DNA of 50,935 bases, taken from assembly GCA_034431315.1 (NCBI GenBank), contig DAOUDK010000011.1, positions 1 through 50,935 on the forward strand, written 5' to 3'. A program made the position numbers and the translations under genes. Below are positions 49,927-50,935 of this stretch, piece by piece. The stretch comes from JAUWOY01 sp034431315 (GTDB lineage Bacteria; Chloroflexota; Anaerolineae; VGOG01). Positions within the stretch are counted from its first letter, which is position 1; the number at the start of each line of letters is the position of its first letter. The notes beneath the pieces were generated by a model. The model saw nothing but the letters and a program-made list of their open reading frames with translations, was not told where the DNA came from and did not search any database.

Positions 49927-50091
49927 TTACTTTGTTTCCTTGTGAGGGGTATGAGTTCGACACCGGGGGCAGTATTTCCTCAGTTCCAAACGGCCGGGGT
50001 CGTTTCTCCTATTCTTACTGCTGGTGTAATTGCGTTCCTTGCACTCGGTACAGGCAAGAGTGATTGTAAGTCGTATCGCCTTCTTAGCCAT
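49927..50091 (-). CDS. rpmG: Ribosomal protein L33
   Basis: 54 residues, MAKKAIRLTITLACTECKER to KETK. Two CxxC pairs (CTEC and CPRC) make it the zinc-binding type. It lies 10 nt after tuf and just before tRNA-Trp on the minus strand. Confidence 0.96.
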   Translation of the reverse strand: MAKKAIRLTITLACTECKERNYTSSKNRRNDPGRLELRKYCPRCRTHTPHKETK

Positions 50092-50101
50092 TTACATTCC
50101 C

Positions 50102-50935
50102 TTAATCGAGGATTTTGGTGATCACGCCAGAACCAACGGTCCGCCCACCCTCTCTGATAGCAAACCGCGACCCAGGCTCCAACGCCACCGGCTCTATCAA
50201 CTTCACCTTCAAATTCACGTTGTCCCCAGGCATCACCATCTCCACCCCCGCTGGCAACTCCACCGCCCCCGTTATGTCCAGCGTCCGAATGAAAAACTGC
50301 GGCCGATACCCAGCGAAGAACGGCGTGTGCCTCCCCCCCTCGTCCTTCCTCAATACGTACACCTCTCCCGTGAACGCAGTGTGCGGCTCTATCGAACCAG
50401 GCTTCGCCAACACCATCCCCCTCTCCACCTCGTCACGATCAATACCACGCAACAGACAACCTACGTTGTCCCCAGCCTGCCCATAATCCAATATCTTGTG
50501 AAACATCTCCACCCCGGTCACTATTCTCTTTATCACCTCGTCCCTCAACCCTACTATCTCTACCTCCTCACCCACCTTGACCGTACCCCTGTCTATCCTG
50601 CCCGTCACTACCGTACCCCGACCCTTGATGCTGAATACGTCCTCCACTGACATCAGAAACGGCTTGTCTATCTCTCGAACCGGCGTGGGGATGTACTCGT
50701 CCACTACTCTCAATAGCTCCAAGATGCTCTCGTACTCCGACGCCCCAGGATCGGTGGACTCGCTCTCCAATGCCAGCAACGCGCTCCCTCGCACTATCGG
50801 CGTCTCGTCACCAGGGAACCCATACTCGTCCAGCAGCTCCCTCATCTCCAACTCCACCAACTCCAATAGCTCCTCGTCTGGCATCTTGTCTACTTTGTTC
50901 AAGAACACCACTATCGCCGGCACCTCTACCTGACG
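50102..50935 (-). CDS. tuf: Elongation factor Tu, C-terminal 277 residues (cut by window end)
   Basis: The reading frame is open to the window edge. The NKVD guanine-binding motif (VFLNKVDKMPDEELL) is near the cut, followed by 'IPTPVREIDKPFLMSVEDVF', domain 2 'GRGTVVTGRIDRGTVKVGEE' and domain 3 to the native end 'REGGRTVGSGVITKILD'. The N-terminal GTPase motifs lie outside. It carries aminoacyl-tRNA to the ribosome. Confidence 0.97.
   Translation of the reverse strand, partial: RQVEVPAIVVFLNKVDKMPDEELLELVELEMRELLDEYGFPGDETPIVRGSALLALESESTDPGASEYESILELLRVVDEYIPTPVREIDKPFLMSVEDVFSIKGRGTVVTGRIDRGTVKVGEEVEIVGLRDEVIKRIVTGVEMFHKILDYGQAGDNVGCLLRGIDRDEVERGMVLAKPGSIEPHTAFTGEVYVLRKDEGGRHTPFFAGYRPQFFIRTLDITGAVELPAGVEMVMPGDNVNLKVKLIEPVALEPGSRFAIREGGRTVGSGVITKILD

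Overview
The window looks like a chromosomal piece of a bacterium, most likely a member of the Chloroflexota (Anaerolineae/Caldilineae-like). Reasons: bacterial tuf-rpmG-tRNA(Trp)-secE-nusG-rplKAJL block, bacterial -10 boxes (TATAAT) and strong Shine-Dalgarno sites, surface proteins with Thr/Pro linkers, PPC domains and 'VFLPLYWK'-type motifs, and O-antigen-ligase/TPR proteins. The phylum call is inference. No mobile-element transposase, CRISPR array or phage gene was seen.

Layout. (1) 1-6.4 kb: a decayed 5' fragment of a TPR/L,D-transpeptidase gene, a NatA/NatB-like ABC exporter (one permease fused to a PrsW-like protease), a lipoprotein, a pentapeptide-repeat protein and a broken receiver gene. 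(2) 6.4-26.4 kb, minus strand: a long gene array that is a nearly complete archaellum (archaeal rotary filament) locus in a bacterium. In transcription order: two archaellins, an ArlC/D/E-like switch protein, ArlG, ArlF, a hybrid histidine kinase, a response regulator, ArlH fused to a degenerate receiver, a second ArlH, ArlI (ATPase), ArlJ (membrane platform), a membrane-anchored Gln-rich coiled-coil protein, a prepilin peptidase, a FIST sensor protein, a very large hybrid kinase and another response regulator. (3) 26.4-27 kb: the control region. It holds a c-di-GMP-I (GEMM) riboswitch with its own terminator, a perfect -10 box and an array of TTCACGC-type heptamers. (4) 27-43.5 kb, plus strand: an O-antigen-ligase-like TPR protein, an L,D-transpeptidase, a type IV pilus assembly set in unusual form (PilN with extracellular domains, papain-like protease, PilO with LysM, PilM, PilD, PilT) and a type IV pilin. 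(5) 43.7-45.9 kb: a second O-antigen-ligase-like TPR protein. (6) 46-50.9 kb, minus strand: trxA and the translation block ending in a truncated tuf.

How it fits together. The archaellin operon and the type IV pilin gene lie about 16 kb apart and in opposite directions, yet share a promoter design: 7-bp repeats TTCACGC phased at 11 bp, the last one 19-20 nt before TATAAT, followed by an untranslated leader with a remote Shine-Dalgarno-like GAAAGGAGG. The 11-bp phasing is what OmpR/PhoB-family regulators bind (PHO-box architecture). The archaellin leader alone adds a c-di-GMP riboswitch. My reading is that one response regulator sets the supply of both filaments while c-di-GMP selects on the archaellum side; an intrinsic terminator after the archaellins would keep subunit mRNA above motor mRNA. 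Sensor kinases, receivers and a pseudo-receiver fused to ArlH suggest signal input wired straight to the motor; no CheF or other chemotaxis gene is visible here. Archaellum loci in some Chloroflexota have, as far as I recall, been noted before; the regulatory layers, the pseudo-receiver-ArlH fusion and the accessory genes are the parts most likely to be new.
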